Counted from the stretch's first letter, positions 15,662 through 25,478 are shown. The stretch is 39,792 nucleotides of DNA from Lachnospiraceae bacterium (GCA_022769665.1 JALEIR010000046.1:1-39792); one strand, 5' to 3'. Made by a program: numbers and translations. Notes: a model not told the origin generated them from the sequence alone.

Positions 15662-16612
15662 TTATGCCTGAGAGAAGTTTCCCAGCATGTCGCCGGGTAC
15701 CATCCTGACTCCCAACAGGAAATCGTGAGCTGTCATTCTCTTTTTCCCTTCCAGCTGAAGTTCCAGGATTTTCAGACTTCCCTCTCCAGCAGCTACCGTC
15801 ACGGCCTCCTTGTCCACCCGTAAAATTTCTCCGGGCTTCCCTTCGGTTATCTCTTCCCCTGTCTCCGGTACGGCTTTCCAGATTTTCAGCTGCTTCCCTT
15901 TATAAAAAGTATAAGCGCTGGGCCATGGAGTCATTCCCCTGATCAATCTGTCAATGGCCACTGCGGATCTTGAGAAGTCAATCTCTCCCATGGTCTTTTC
16001 AATAATCGATGCGTAACAGCTTGCGCTGTCATCCTGCTTTTGGGGAATCAGTTTTCCTGCCTCCAACAGCGGCAAGGCCTCTACAATTGCCTGGCCTCCC
16101 AGCAACTTCAGCTTGTCATGCAGTGTTTCATAATTGTCGTCCGGGGCAATCTCCACCTCCTTCTTGTAGAGCATATCTCCGGTATCGATTCCGGCATCCA
16201 TCTGCATTATCGTGACTCCTGTTTTCTCTTCACCGTCAATAATCACATGCTGAATAGGAGATGCGCCTCTGTATTTGGGCAGCAGGGACGCATGGATACA
16301 AAGACATCCGAATCTGGGAATATCCAGAATTTCCTGTGACAAAATCTGTCCGAAAGCCGCAACAATATAAATATCCGCCGGATACCGTTTCAACTCCGCC
16401 ACCGCCTCCGGCTTTTTAATCTTTATCGGCTGCATTACCGGAATCCCATGCTCCAGCGCACAGACCTTCACGGGAGGTGCGAGAAGCTCCTTACTTCGCC
16501 CTTTGGGTCTGTCCGGCTGTGTCACCACAGCAACAATCTCATGTCCGGCTTTTATCAATGCTTCCAAAGCTCCCGCTGCAAATTCGGGAGTTCCCATAAA
16601 CACAATTTTCAT
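15662..16612 (-). CDS. fmt: Methionyl-tRNA formyltransferase
   Basis: 316 residues. It transfers a formyl group from 10-formyl-THF to initiator Met-tRNA. Diagnostic features are MKIVFMGTPEFAAGALEAL at the N-terminus, the catalytic motif SLLPKYRGASPIQHVI with its preceding His in CIHASLLP, and DAGIDTGDML. The C-terminal beta-barrel domain starts near residue 205. It lies 14 nt downstream of def, the usual pairing of formylation and deformylation genes. Confidence 0.96.
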   Translation of the reverse strand: MKIVFMGTPEFAAGALEALIKAGHEIVAVVTQPDRPKGRSKELLAPPVKVCALEHGIPVMQPIKIKKPEAVAELKRYPADIYIVAAFGQILSQEILDIPRFGCLCIHASLLPKYRGASPIQHVIIDGEEKTGVTIMQMDAGIDTGDMLYKKEVEIAPDDNYETLHDKLKLLGGQAIVEALPLLEAGKLIPQKQDDSASCYASIIEKTMGEIDFSRSAVAIDRLIRGMTPWPSAYTFYKGKQLKIWKAVPETGEEITEGKPGEILRVDKEAVTVAAGEGSLKILELQLEGKKRMTAHDFLLGVRMVPGDMLGNFSQA

Positions 16613-16626
16613 AAAATATTGTCCTC

Positions 16627-17109
16627 TTATTCCTCATCATCCTCGTCATAGCTTACATCCTGAAGCGGTCCCTCTGCCTTTTCCACATAAAGATGGCCGT
16701 CAAGATGATCCAGTTCATGACAAATTGCTCTGGCCAGAAGCTCTGTTCCCTCCAGCTCAAACTCATTCATATTCACATCCAGTGCAACCGCTTTGACATA
16801 GTTTGGTCTGGTAACCTGTCCCGATTTTCCGGGCACGCTCAGGCACCCTTCCTGTCCGGTCTGTTCCCCGCTCGATTCCACAATTCTGGGGTTAATCAAA
16901 ATGTGGGGGTCATCCCCTGTTGTATCAATGACCACAATTCTCTTAAGCACCCCCACCTGAGGCGCTGCCAGTCCAACTCCGTTTGCCTCATACATGGTCT
17001 CCAGCATATCTTCAATCAACTCTTTGATTCTGGGAGTCATTTCCGTGACAGCCTTACATTTTTTTGTCAGTACTTCATCTCCGATTTCACGTATGTTTCT
17101 GATAGCCAT
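16627..17109 (-). CDS. def: Peptide deformylase
   Basis: 160 residues. A metal hydrolase that removes N-terminal formyl groups from new proteins. All three motifs are intact: GVGLAAPQVG (44-53), EGCLS (87-91, metal Cys) and HELDH (131-135, metal histidines and catalytic Glu). The acidic tail VSYDEDDEE is short. Placed between priA and fmt. Confidence 0.96.
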   Translation of the reverse strand: MAIRNIREIGDEVLTKKCKAVTEMTPRIKELIEDMLETMYEANGVGLAAPQVGVLKRIVVIDTTGDDPHILINPRIVESSGEQTGQEGCLSVPGKSGQVTRPNYVKAVALDVNMNEFELEGTELLARAICHELDHLDGHLYVEKAEGPLQDVSYDEDDEE

Positions 17110-17161
17110 ATTCTTTCACTCCGTCGACTAATCGACCTTCTCCTTCCTTTTATCCAATCTG

Positions 17162-19453
17162 TCACATCGTATTCATGGGGTCAAAGTCAAACTGTACCGT
17201 CTCTGTTTTCAGTTGCAGCCCCTGAATCCTCTGTTCCAGCAAATCCTTTACTTCTACCAGTCTACCATATTTTGCACATTTCACATAGAAAACAAATCTA
17301 AAAATATCATTAATTCTTCCGATGGTAGCCGGTGCGGGACCGATAATCCGGATATCATCTTCCTTTCCGGCAGCGTTTTTTTCGTTTCCCGTTCTGACAG
17401 GCTCCCTGCTTTCCGGCAGTCTTGCAGTCTCAGCAAGCAGCTCCGCCAGACTTTTTCCTCTGTTTTCCTCCTCCGCAAATATCTGCACCGCCAACATATG
17501 TGCAGCCGGAGGATAGCCGCCCAGCTCCCGATACAAAATCTCTTCATTATAGAAGCCTTCGTAATTCTGCTCTGCCGCGTAGCAGACAGCATAATGCTCC
17601 GGCTGATAGGTCTGAATGACAGCCTCGCCGGGCAGCGTTCCGCGCCCCGCTCTTCCCACAGCCTGGGTCAGCAGTTGAAAGGTTCTCTCTCCCGCGCGGT
17701 AATCGTTTGCGCTTAAGGACAGGTCTGCCGCCAACACTCCCACCAACGTCACCCCCGGAAAATCATGCCCTTTTACAATCATCTGGGTGCCGATCAGGAC
17801 ATCCGCCTCGCGGTTGGAAAAAGCTGATAATATCTTCTCATAGCTGTCCTTGGTTTTTGTGGTGTCTCCATCCATCCGCAATGTTCTTACACCCGGAAAC
17901 ATTTCCTTCAGTTTTTCCTCAATCTGCTGGGTTCCCGCTTTAAAGCCGCTGATGTATTTGGAGCCGCACTTTGGGCACATCTTAGGTCTCGGCTCGCTGT
18001 ATCCGCAATAGTGGCACATCAGCATGCCGTTTTTATGTTCCGACAAAGACACATCGCAATGGGGACACTTCAGCACCTTTCCACAGGACCTGCAGGATAT
18101 AAAGCCGGCATAGCCGCGCCGGTTTAAAAACAGAATACTCTGCTCCTGTTTTTGAAGTCTGTCTGCCAAAAGTTCCTGCAACTTTCTGCTGAATATGGAG
18201 CGGTTGCCCTCCTTCAGCTCCTGTCTCAAATCAACAGTATATACGGCCGGCAATCTTCCCCCCGTCAGGCGCTCCTTCAAGACAAACAGCTTGTATTCCC
18301 CCGTCTCCGCACGATGATAAGCCTCCAGGGAGGGGGTTGCGGAACCCAGCACCAGACTGGCGCCGGAAAGGCGCGCAACCTCCATGGCTGTCTCCCTGGC
18401 GTGATATTTGGGCGAAGACTCGCTCTTATAGCTGCTTTCATGCTCCTCGTCCATGACTATCACACCAAGGTTCGGAAAAGGTGTAAACAAGGCTGACCTG
18501 GGACCGATGATCACATCGATTTCCCCGTTTTTCGCCCTCTGACACTGGTCATACTTTTCTCCCGGTGACAGGGTGGAATTCATAACGCTGACCCTGTCTC
18601 CGAATCTTCTGTAGAACCGCAATAACGTCTGATAGGTAAGGGCAATTTCCGGAATCAGGACAATTGCCTGTCTGCCCCGGCTTACCATCTCACCGATGAT
18701 TTGCATATAAACTTCCGTCTTACCGCTTCCCGTAATTCCGTGAATCAGGTAGGTATCGGGATGTCCCTCATCAAAATCCCCTATCACTTCATCAACAATG
18801 TGTTGTTGTTCATTGCTGAGAGAATAGGTCACTCCCGCAGAAGTTTTCTTATCTCCCCCGAATCTGACGGGATTTCGAAGGCTTTCCGTGCTCACCACGC
18901 GGAGCGCTCCCGCTTTCTCCAGACTTTTTACGGTCTGCGCAGACACCCCAAGTTTTCCCGTCACCCATTCATAAGGAATACTTTCCTGCTCTATAAGTTC
19001 CTTCAGCAGTCTTTCTTTTGCAACCTGCCTTTTCCTTTTGCTCTCCCCGAGCAGGGAAATGATTTCCTCTTTCCCCATGGCGCGTTGCAGGGTCCGATGC
19101 TCCAGCTTTTTTACGGACTGTTTTGCCGGAAGCACGGTCTTCAAGGCCTGTATCATGGTGGAGCCGTAATTCCTGCGAATCCACCCTGCCAGCGCAATCA
19201 TTCTGTCCTCCACCCCGACACCGTTTTTGACTATTTCCAGAATATCTTTTGTCCTTGCAGGGTCAAACTTGCATTGATTCCCAATGTCTATGACATAACC
19301 CTTCAGAAGCTTATTTCCGTTTCCGAAAGGCACCGTAACACACATTCCCGTCTCCAAAACATCCCGAAGCTTCTCCGGCACCCGGTACTGAAAAGGCTTA
19401 TCCAGTTTTTCATGAGAGATATCCACAATGATATCTGCGTAAAGTTCCGGCAA
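17162..19453 (-). CDS. priA: Primosomal replication restart helicase
   Basis: 763 residues. A DEAH-type helicase that reloads the replisome at stalled forks. It has the N-terminal 3'-DNA-binding domain, a winged-helix segment, Walker A GITGSGKTE, Walker B VIVMDEEHE, and a zinc-binding insert with eight cysteines (CRSCGKVLKCPHC...CHYCGY...CPKCGS). Helicase motif V/VI is in GTQMIVKGHDFPGV and QAVGRAGRG. A 50-residue low-complexity insertion (ENRGKSLAELL... to GNEKNAAGKEDD) near the C-terminus lengthens the protein a little. It is 12 nt downstream of murE. Confidence 0.96.
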   Translation of the reverse strand: MPELYADIIVDISHEKLDKPFQYRVPEKLRDVLETGMCVTVPFGNGNKLLKGYVIDIGNQCKFDPARTKDILEIVKNGVGVEDRMIALAGWIRRNYGSTMIQALKTVLPAKQSVKKLEHRTLQRAMGKEEIISLLGESKRKRQVAKERLLKELIEQESIPYEWVTGKLGVSAQTVKSLEKAGALRVVSTESLRNPVRFGGDKKTSAGVTYSLSNEQQHIVDEVIGDFDEGHPDTYLIHGITGSGKTEVYMQIIGEMVSRGRQAIVLIPEIALTYQTLLRFYRRFGDRVSVMNSTLSPGEKYDQCQRAKNGEIDVIIGPRSALFTPFPNLGVIVMDEEHESSYKSESSPKYHARETAMEVARLSGASLVLGSATPSLEAYHRAETGEYKLFVLKERLTGGRLPAVYTVDLRQELKEGNRSIFSRKLQELLADRLQKQEQSILFLNRRGYAGFISCRSCGKVLKCPHCDVSLSEHKNGMLMCHYCGYSEPRPKMCPKCGSKYISGFKAGTQQIEEKLKEMFPGVRTLRMDGDTTKTKDSYEKILSAFSNREADVLIGTQMIVKGHDFPGVTLVGVLAADLSLSANDYRAGERTFQLLTQAVGRAGRGTLPGEAVIQTYQPEHYAVCYAAEQNYEGFYNEEILYRELGGYPPAAHMLAVQIFAEEENRGKSLAELLAETARLPESREPVRTGNEKNAAGKEDDIRIIGPAPATIGRINDIFRFVFYVKCAKYGRLVEVKDLLEQRIQGLQLKTETVQFDFDPMNTM

Positions 19454-19465
19454 CTCTTCTTCTCC

Positions 19466-20944
19466 TTAGATGTGTTTTATCCCGCCATCCAACAATTCCT
19501 GTATGATGACCCGTTCATCCATGGGATATTTCTTTCCCTTGATTTCCTGATAATCCTCGTGCCCTTTCCCTGCCAGCACGATGATATCTCCTTCCTCCGC
19601 ATGGGAGATGACATATGCAATGGCTTCCCGCCTGTCGCATATTTCCACATAAGCACCTGTTGTCTTCCCAATTCCCGTCTTGATATCCTCAATGATATCC
19701 CCGGGTTCTTCAAAGCGGGGATTGTCTGAGGTAATTACCGTCAGATCAGCCAGCTTTCCGCTGACCTCTCCCATTTCAAATCTACGAAGTCTGGAGCGGT
19801 TTCCCCCACAGCCGAACAGACATACAAGCCGGTGAGGTTTATACTCTCTCAGTGTTGACAACAGACTCTCCAGCGCCATAGCATTATGGGCATAGTCTAT
19901 CATCAATGTAAATTTGTCCGATACATGTACTTTTTCTATTCTTCCCTTTACTTTCGCCTTCAAGAGTGCTCTGCATATGGTATCGGTATCTACATGAAAA
20001 TGTCTGCAGATAGCGATGGCGCACAATGCATTATATACGCTGAACCGCCCGGGAGTAGGTACCTCCACATCAAAATTCATCAATCCTGCCACATGGAAGT
20101 CCACTCCCAGCTTTCCGGGAACATGCACCAGCTCCAAATTCTCCGCTCTCAGCATATTTTCTCTGCCCATACCGTAGGTTTCCAGTTCACAGGTATGTCC
20201 CTCCACGACCTTCTCCATATGTACATCGTCGCCGTTTACAATGCCGACTCTGCACTGTTTGAACAAAAGTCCCTTGCATGCCATATAATCTTCAAAGCTT
20301 GCGTGTTCGTTGGGTCCGATGTGATCCGGCTCCAGATTGGTAAAAATACCGTAATCGAATATAAATCCCTGTGTCCGGTGCAGCATTAATGCCTGGGAGG
20401 ACACCTCCATAACCACTGCCTCCATTCCCGCATCCACCATTTTGGCAAAGGTTTCCTGCAGGATATAGGATTCCGGAGTGGTATTGCAGGACGGAATCAC
20501 CGTATCACCGATAATTGTCTCAATGGTTCCCACCAAGCCGCATCTGATACCTGCATTTTCCAGAATGGATTTTACCAGATAGGTTGTAGTGGTTTTTCCC
20601 TTAGTTCCCGTAATCCCGATGACCTTCAATTTTTCCGCCGGATGGCCGAACCAGGCTGCAGAAATAAATGCCATTGCATATCGGGTATTCTCCACTCTGA
20701 TGACTGTGATATCTTTCTCCGCCACGGTATCCTCTACCGGCTTGGACACTACCAATACCTTTGCACCTTTGTCCGCCACCTCGGCTGCATACTGATGCCC
20801 GTCAAAATTTGCTCCCTCAATACAGATAAAAAGGCTGCCCGGCTTTACCTTGCGTGAGTCATTCTCCACTGCACTGACTTCCACGTCCGTGCTGCCCTGT
20901 ACACATTCATATTTTAATTTTTCCAACAAATCCGTTAGTCTCAT
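19466..20944 (-). CDS. murE: UDP-MurNAc-tripeptide synthetase, probably meso-DAP-adding
   Basis: 492 residues from ATG 20944, which has GGAGGAGG just upstream; an in-frame extension to 20977 has no support. A cytoplasmic Mur ligase: ATP loop GITGTKGKTTTT (about 111-121), substrate and Lys motif in EVSSQALMLHR, and SDNPRFEEP. The DNPR tetrad is the known signature of meso-diaminopimelate specificity rather than lysine. A TATAAT -10 sequence lies at 20976-20981 (minus) with a poor -35, so this may be the start of the priA-rsgA transcript. Confidence 0.95.
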   Translation of the reverse strand: MRLTDLLEKLKYECVQGSTDVEVSAVENDSRKVKPGSLFICIEGANFDGHQYAAEVADKGAKVLVVSKPVEDTVAEKDITVIRVENTRYAMAFISAAWFGHPAEKLKVIGITGTKGKTTTTYLVKSILENAGIRCGLVGTIETIIGDTVIPSCNTTPESYILQETFAKMVDAGMEAVVMEVSSQALMLHRTQGFIFDYGIFTNLEPDHIGPNEHASFEDYMACKGLLFKQCRVGIVNGDDVHMEKVVEGHTCELETYGMGRENMLRAENLELVHVPGKLGVDFHVAGLMNFDVEVPTPGRFSVYNALCAIAICRHFHVDTDTICRALLKAKVKGRIEKVHVSDKFTLMIDYAHNAMALESLLSTLREYKPHRLVCLFGCGGNRSRLRRFEMGEVSGKLADLTVITSDNPRFEEPGDIIEDIKTGIGKTTGAYVEICDRREAIAYVISHAEEGDIIVLAGKGHEDYQEIKGKKYPMDERVIIQELLDGGIKHI

Positions 20945-21030
20945 GATTCTCCTCCTCCCCGTTTCAAAACAACACATTATATTTTACTCTATTTCCCGCT
21001 TTTGTACCACCTTTTTTTACAACAACAGCA

Positions 21031-21060
21031 AAGGAGCCCCGGCATACACCGGGACTCCTT
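21031..21060. terminator. Strong GC hairpin between murE and the small ORF
   Basis: AAGGAGCCCCGG (21031-21042) pairs with CCGGGACTCCTT (21049-21060) with one mismatch and a 6-nt loop. It would terminate the leftward transcript of the 21163-21390 gene. The U-tract is interrupted. Confidence 0.6.
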
Positions 21061-21162
21061 CGCTATTTTCTTATGAGGGGGGAGATAGTGAGTTCATCAA
21101 CTATCCGAAAACCATATTACCCAAAAAATGTGTCCAAAGTGTGTCCATTCTCTAATGTAAAT

Positions 21163-21390
21163 CTAAAAAAGTCTAAAAAAATCGGTAAGTCTCTTTTCCA
21201 TTACCACAAATCCGTCTTCTGTCGGTCTTTTGTACTGTTCATAGTCTTTTATATCCGCAAATGCTTTTGAATACTCACCGCTGCGACTTTTTACTTTTAC
21301 CAAATCACTGCCCGGCAGATAATCCGCAACAAGCCGATAAAAACCGTCTCTGTTGCGATCATACGGCAGCACAATTTTTACTTCTTCCAT
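21163..21390 (-). CDS. Small hypothetical protein, 75 residues
   Basis: Starts MEEVKIVLPYDRNRDGFYRL at ATG 21390, with GGGAGG 6 nt upstream, a good reason to believe it is translated. It is a compact alpha/beta-looking, mixed-charge protein (VKVKSRSGEYSKAFADIKDYEQY) with no signal peptide, cysteines or membrane segment. A GC hairpin follows and a terminator precedes it, so it is a single-gene unit between murE and secDF. Family not recognised. Confidence 0.65.
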   Translation of the reverse strand: MEEVKIVLPYDRNRDGFYRLVADYLPGSDLVKVKSRSGEYSKAFADIKDYEQYKRPTEDGFVVMEKRLTDFFRLF

Positions 21391-21459
21391 TGTTTTCCTC
21401 CCGTACACTGTCCATTTTCTGCAGAGAACCCATTGTTCATACAGCTCACGTGTTTATAC

Positions 21460-21494
21460 AAAAACGGCATCTGAGTGTCTCAAATGCCGTTTTT
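21460..21494. terminator. Bidirectional intrinsic terminator after secDF
   Basis: AAAAACGGCAT (21460-21470) pairs perfectly with ATGCCGTTTTT (21484-21494), with an additional inner TGAG/CTCA stem. The A/T ends provide a U-tract on either strand. Confidence 0.85.
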
Positions 21495-21518
21495 CAACGT
21501 TTTCGTTATTACTGTTTT

Positions 21519-23786
21519 TTACTTCGTCTGCTTCTTGGACTTCACTTTAGTCTTAAAGATATACCAAAGGCTTCCTGCCAGACAGATGGATGAATAAGTA
21601 CCGCAGACAATACCTACCATCAAAGGAAGTGCAAAGTCACGGATGCTTGTAACACCCAGTATATACAGCACTGCAACCATAACAAAGGTTGTCAGGGAAG
21701 TAAAAATACTTCTGGACATGGTCTGTGTAATACTCTTGTTCACCACATCTTCCAGTGCATCCTTTGAAGTCATTACTGCCATATTCTCACGAACACGGTC
21801 AAAGATAACGATGGTAGCATTGATGGAATAACCTACGATAGTCAACATACATGCCACAAAGGTGTTGCTTACGGATATTCTTGCCGCAGCATAAAATGCA
21901 AGTACAACCAGAACATCGTGTAACAATGCAATAATACTGCTGACACCAAACCTTAAATCCTTAAACCGGATTCTGATATAAATCAGCATACACACAATGG
22001 CCACAACCACGGCAATAATGGTATCGCTCTTCATTTCCTTGCTGATGGTAGAGCTGATGGTCTCGGAGGTAATCATTTTTTCCTCGATACCGAATCTGGT
22101 CATGAGCATCTCGTTCAATGCCTCTCTCTGCTCTACATTCAATGAATTTGTCTTGAAAATAACCTCGTTGGAATCTTGCACCGTCTGAATCTGTACAGCG
22201 CTTCCGGTAATCTCCTCGATATAGGGCGCCACTTCGGTGTTTGCCTTTTCCAATGTCATTGCTTCATTAAAGTTTACCGTTGTCTGGGTACCACCCTTAA
22301 ACTCCAGGCTGTAGTTTAAGATATCACCGGTGGATGCCTTGTTCACACCCATCATAACAAAGCCGGCAACGATAACGGCGAGAGATATTCCGATGAATAA
22401 TCCTTTCTTGGAAAGAATATTCAGCGTCTTGTGTTCTCTTCCGACACCGTACAGTTTTTCACTCTTCAGGCCGATAGCATAGAAGGCGTACAGAATATAT
22501 CTTGTAACCACCAGGGAAGTAAACATGGACAGCACGATACCGAGCGCAAGCGTCTGCGCAAAGCCCTTCACGGAACCGGGTCCCAGGAAAAGCAGTACAA
22601 CCGCTGCAATCAAGGTAGTAATGTTTCCGTCAATAATAGCGGACAATGCCTTGTCAAAGCCGATTTTGATAGAATTGCGTACGGTTTTTCCGGAAGCAAG
22701 CTCCTCACGGATACGGGCAAAAATAATCACGTTTGCATCCACTGCCATACCGATTGACAGGATGATACCTGCGATACCGGGCAGTGTCAGTGTCATGTCA
22801 AAGCCGTTCAGCAAAAGAACAACCAACGCGGTATAGGCTAACAGTGCAATGGCAGATGCAAGACCGGGAATCAGATAAACCGCAATCATGAAAATAATTA
22901 CGATAATCAAACCGATTGCCGCTGCCTTCAGGCTTGTTTCAATGGCATCCACACCAAGCTGTGCACCCACAACCTTGGAATGCAGCTCCTCCAGCTCCAG
23001 CTTCAATCCTCCGATTCGTATGGTAGAAGCCAGGCTTTCTGCCGCTTCGTAGGAACCCTGATTGGAAATCTGGGCTTTTCCGTCTGTCAGAATTGCCTGA
23101 ACAGTAGGCGCGCTGACAATATTGCCATCATAATAGATACCCAGGGTTTCGCCCTTCGTATATGCGTTTCTGGTAGCCTCTGCAAACTTTTCCGTTCCTT
23201 CTTCCGTCATTGTCAGATCTACAATGTATTCCACATTGCCCATCTGCTGGTCTCGGATAGATGCTGCTCTGGCATCTGCCACATCGGTACCTTGTACCAG
23301 AATGGAGCCGTCAGCCAGAAGCTCATCAATGGTTTTGTTCATTGTGTAGACAATTCCCATCGTACCATCGGAATTCTGCACATACTGTCCCGTATAGTTG
23401 CGGTTTCCTTCGGAATCGGTTTCTGCAATGAAGTACAATGTGCCGGGTCTTCCCAGCTCTTTCAGGATTGCATTTGCATCGCTGACACCCGGAATCTCAA
23501 TGTTGATTCTGTCAGCCCCTTCCTGATATACAATGGCTTCGGTGCTGTAGCCTTCAACACGCTTCTGGAGTTTGGCTATCGTGTCACTCATATCAGTGGA
23601 ATCGGGTTCCTCATCCCCTACAACCTGATAGGTAATGCTGACACCGCCCGCCAAGTCAAGGCCAAGACTGATATCCGAAGCACTTCCCGTACCTTCTGCA
23701 TCAATACCGAAGAAGTCCACATAGGTAACTCCCACCAAAAGCAGAAGGATGCAAAGCAGTATAATAATCGCTTTGTTCTTTTTCAT
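21519..23786 (-). CDS. secDF: SecD-SecF fusion, protein-export accessory subunit
   Basis: 755 residues from ATG 23786 (MKKNKAIIILLC). The longer frame overlaps scfB and is rejected. The SecD half (1 to about 430) has one N-terminal helix, LGLDLAGGVSITYQV (the conserved D1 motif), an extracytoplasmic P1 region, and five helices including GIILSIGMAVDANVIIFARI. The SecF half (about 440-755) repeats the plan with YSLEFKGGT and ATIVIFDRVREN. Twelve membrane segments are expected. It uses the proton gradient to pull secreted proteins outward after SecA. Fusion in one chain is common in Firmicutes. It lies 19 nt after scfB. Confidence 0.95.
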   Translation of the reverse strand: MKKNKAIIILLCILLLLVGVTYVDFFGIDAEGTGSASDISLGLDLAGGVSITYQVVGDEEPDSTDMSDTIAKLQKRVEGYSTEAIVYQEGADRINIEIPGVSDANAILKELGRPGTLYFIAETDSEGNRNYTGQYVQNSDGTMGIVYTMNKTIDELLADGSILVQGTDVADARAASIRDQQMGNVEYIVDLTMTEEGTEKFAEATRNAYTKGETLGIYYDGNIVSAPTVQAILTDGKAQISNQGSYEAAESLASTIRIGGLKLELEELHSKVVGAQLGVDAIETSLKAAAIGLIIVIIFMIAVYLIPGLASAIALLAYTALVVLLLNGFDMTLTLPGIAGIILSIGMAVDANVIIFARIREELASGKTVRNSIKIGFDKALSAIIDGNITTLIAAVVLLFLGPGSVKGFAQTLALGIVLSMFTSLVVTRYILYAFYAIGLKSEKLYGVGREHKTLNILSKKGLFIGISLAVIVAGFVMMGVNKASTGDILNYSLEFKGGTQTTVNFNEAMTLEKANTEVAPYIEEITGSAVQIQTVQDSNEVIFKTNSLNVEQREALNEMLMTRFGIEEKMITSETISSTISKEMKSDTIIAVVVAIVCMLIYIRIRFKDLRFGVSSIIALLHDVLVVLAFYAAARISVSNTFVACMLTIVGYSINATIVIFDRVRENMAVMTSKDALEDVVNKSITQTMSRSIFTSLTTFVMVAVLYILGVTSIRDFALPLMVGIVCGTYSSICLAGSLWYIFKTKVKSKKQTK

Positions 23787-23805
23787 GATTCTTTCGTCCT
23801 TTCTT

Positions 23806-25200
23806 TTATTGCTGTTCATCTTCCATTTCGGAGACTTTTAGCATAATTGCACATTCCACTCTCTTACGCTGCAGTTCACAGCCCACATCATAAGCGTCAT
23901 TAATATTGCCGTGGAAATTATAGGAATTCGCGGCACAACCACCGCTGCAATAAAACTTTGCAAAGCACTTTTTACATTTTTCCTTCGCATAGACGTTACA
24001 GCACTTAAATTCGTTTCGAATGTCTTCCCGTGTCACGCCTTCATCCACATTTCCCATGAGAAAATCTTCATTTCCCACAAACTGGTGACAGGGATACAAA
24101 TCTCCCCAGGGAGTCACAGCCAGATATTCCGTGCCGGAGCCGCAGCCCGACAGTCTCTTAGCCACACAGGGACCGCCCTCCAGGTCTATCATAAAATGGA
24201 AGAAATTAAAACCTCTTCCCTCCCTGCGACGCTTTATCATCTCCGCCGCAAGCTTGTCGTACTCTTCTTTCAGTTTCGGAAGATCTGCCTCCTGAATCGC
24301 ATAGGAGTCGGAGGGCTGCGCCACAACCGGCTCCACGGATATCTGCTTAAAACCTAAATCCGCCAGATGAATCACGTCATTTGAGAAATCCAGATTGTTA
24401 TGAGTGAAAGTGCCGCGCACATAATATCTCATCTGCTCACGGCTCTCCGCCACCTTCTGAAATTTCGGCACAATCAAATCATAACTGCCCTGCCCGCCGC
24501 GGAAAGGACGCATTCTGTCATGAACTTCCTTTCTTCCGTCGATACTGAGCACTACGTTTGCCATCTCTTTGTTGACAAACTCTAATATTTCATCATTTAA
24601 TAACACCCCATTGGTTGTCAGGGTAAAGCGGAATTTCTTGTTATTCGGTTCTTCCAGGCTTCTGCCATACTCCACCAGTTCCTTAACCACCTGCCAATTC
24701 ATCAGCGGCTCACCGCCAAAGAAATCCACCTCCAGGTTTACACGGTTTCCGGAATTGGCAACCAGGAAGTCAAGAGCCTTTTTCCCGACCTCAAAACTCA
24801 TCAGAGCCCTTCTGCCATGATACTCGCCTTCTCCGGCAAAGCAGTACTGACAGGCCAGGTTACAATCGTGGGCAATATGCAGACATAATGCCTTCACCAC
24901 AGTCTGCCTTTTCTTAAAATCAAACACATAATTCTCATAAATATCGGGAGCAAACAGCTGTCCGGAAGCCTCCAGCTCCAATACCTCATCCACCGCCTCC
25001 GTAATCTCTTCCTCGGGATATGGAATATTGGCAAGATTGAGAACCGCCGCCTTAATCGTGTCTGCATCCTTGATACCCTCGTCCACAAGGGGCTCTACCA
25101 ACGGAATCATATCATAAACAATATCATCCACTACATGAACAGAACCACTATTTACATCCATCACAATGTTATAACCGTTGCTCTTATACTGATGTATCAC
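23806..25200 (-). CDS. scfB: SCIFF peptide maturase, radical SAM/SPASM
   Basis: 464 residues starting at GTG, with AAAGGA 9 nt upstream. The maturase that forms thioether links (Cys to Thr type) in the six-cysteine SCIFF peptide. The N-terminal part is a precursor-recognition-like domain (1-95). The radical SAM motif is C113-x3-C117-x2-C120 in CNLACQYC. A SPASM domain with many cysteines (CGSGTEYLAVTPWGDLYPC ... CCNVYAKEKCKKC ... CSGGC) carries auxiliary Fe-S clusters. The precursor gene is 82 nt upstream. The context with secDF and a TIGR04086 protein is conserved in Clostridia; the biological role of mature SCIFF is not established. Confidence 0.95.
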   Translation of the reverse strand: MIHQYKSNGYNIVMDVNSGSVHVVDDIVYDMIPLVEPLVDEGIKDADTIKAAVLNLANIPYPEEEITEAVDEVLELEASGQLFAPDIYENYVFDFKKRQTVVKALCLHIAHDCNLACQYCFAGEGEYHGRRALMSFEVGKKALDFLVANSGNRVNLEVDFFGGEPLMNWQVVKELVEYGRSLEEPNNKKFRFTLTTNGVLLNDEILEFVNKEMANVVLSIDGRKEVHDRMRPFRGGQGSYDLIVPKFQKVAESREQMRYYVRGTFTHNNLDFSNDVIHLADLGFKQISVEPVVAQPSDSYAIQEADLPKLKEEYDKLAAEMIKRRREGRGFNFFHFMIDLEGGPCVAKRLSGCGSGTEYLAVTPWGDLYPCHQFVGNEDFLMGNVDEGVTREDIRNEFKCCNVYAKEKCKKCFAKFYCSGGCAANSYNFHGNINDAYDVGCELQRKRVECAIMLKVSEMEDEQQ

Positions 25201-25229
25201 AAATCTGTTTCCTTTCTAAACACAAGAAT

Positions 25230-25253
25230 AAGCAGCGACCGGAATCGCTGCTT
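25230..25253 (-). terminator. Hairpin between scfA and scfB, probable attenuator
   Basis: AAGCAGCGA (25230-25238) and TCGCTGCTT (25245-25253) form a perfect 9-bp stem with a 6-nt loop. On the minus strand it is followed by TTATTCTTGTGTTT. A partial terminator here would give more precursor than maturase. Confidence 0.65.
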
Positions 25254-25282
25254 GCTCTAGTCAACTCTCTAGTACAATATCA

Positions 25283-25426
25283 TTACTTAATCTTCTCACA
25301 GCTCTGGTTTCCGACTGTGCAGGAAGTCTTACATGCGGACTGGCAGGAGGTCTGGCATTCACCGCAGCCGCCCTTCTTCATGGACTCCTTTAAATTTCTT
25401 GTCGTCAAAGTCTTGATATGCTTCAT
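25283..25426 (-). CDS. scfA: SCIFF six-cysteine ribosomal peptide precursor
   Basis: 47 residues, too short for routine calling. It starts MKHIKTLTTRNLKESMKKGG and contains six cysteines (21, 24, 28, 32, 36, 43) in CGECQTSCQSACKTSC and a later SC. The family definition is six cysteines in about 45 residues. AAGGAGG lies 10 nt before the ATG. The N-terminal 20 residues act as leader; the core is cross-linked by ScfB. A promoter (25479-25506) and the downstream hairpin make it a separately expressed unit. Confidence 0.95.
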   Translation of the reverse strand: MKHIKTLTTRNLKESMKKGGCGECQTSCQSACKTSCTVGNQSCEKIK

Positions 25427-25478
25427 CGTAAAATAGCCTCCTTATGGTTTCACAAGTCATTCAATCAATAAACATTCG

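Noticed and set aside
18701..19729. 342-codon plus-strand ORF across priA and murE ends
   Set aside because: Antisense of two clear genes; crosses their boundary; composition rich in His/Arg/Phe typical of a shadow frame.
21100..21150. Short minus-strand frame reading MDTLWTHF, resembling a recombinase tail
   Set aside because: Only 15 codons, no upstream domain; not separable from chance.
22980..23846. 288-codon plus-strand ORF opposite secDF
   Set aside because: Shadow of secDF with no start signals.
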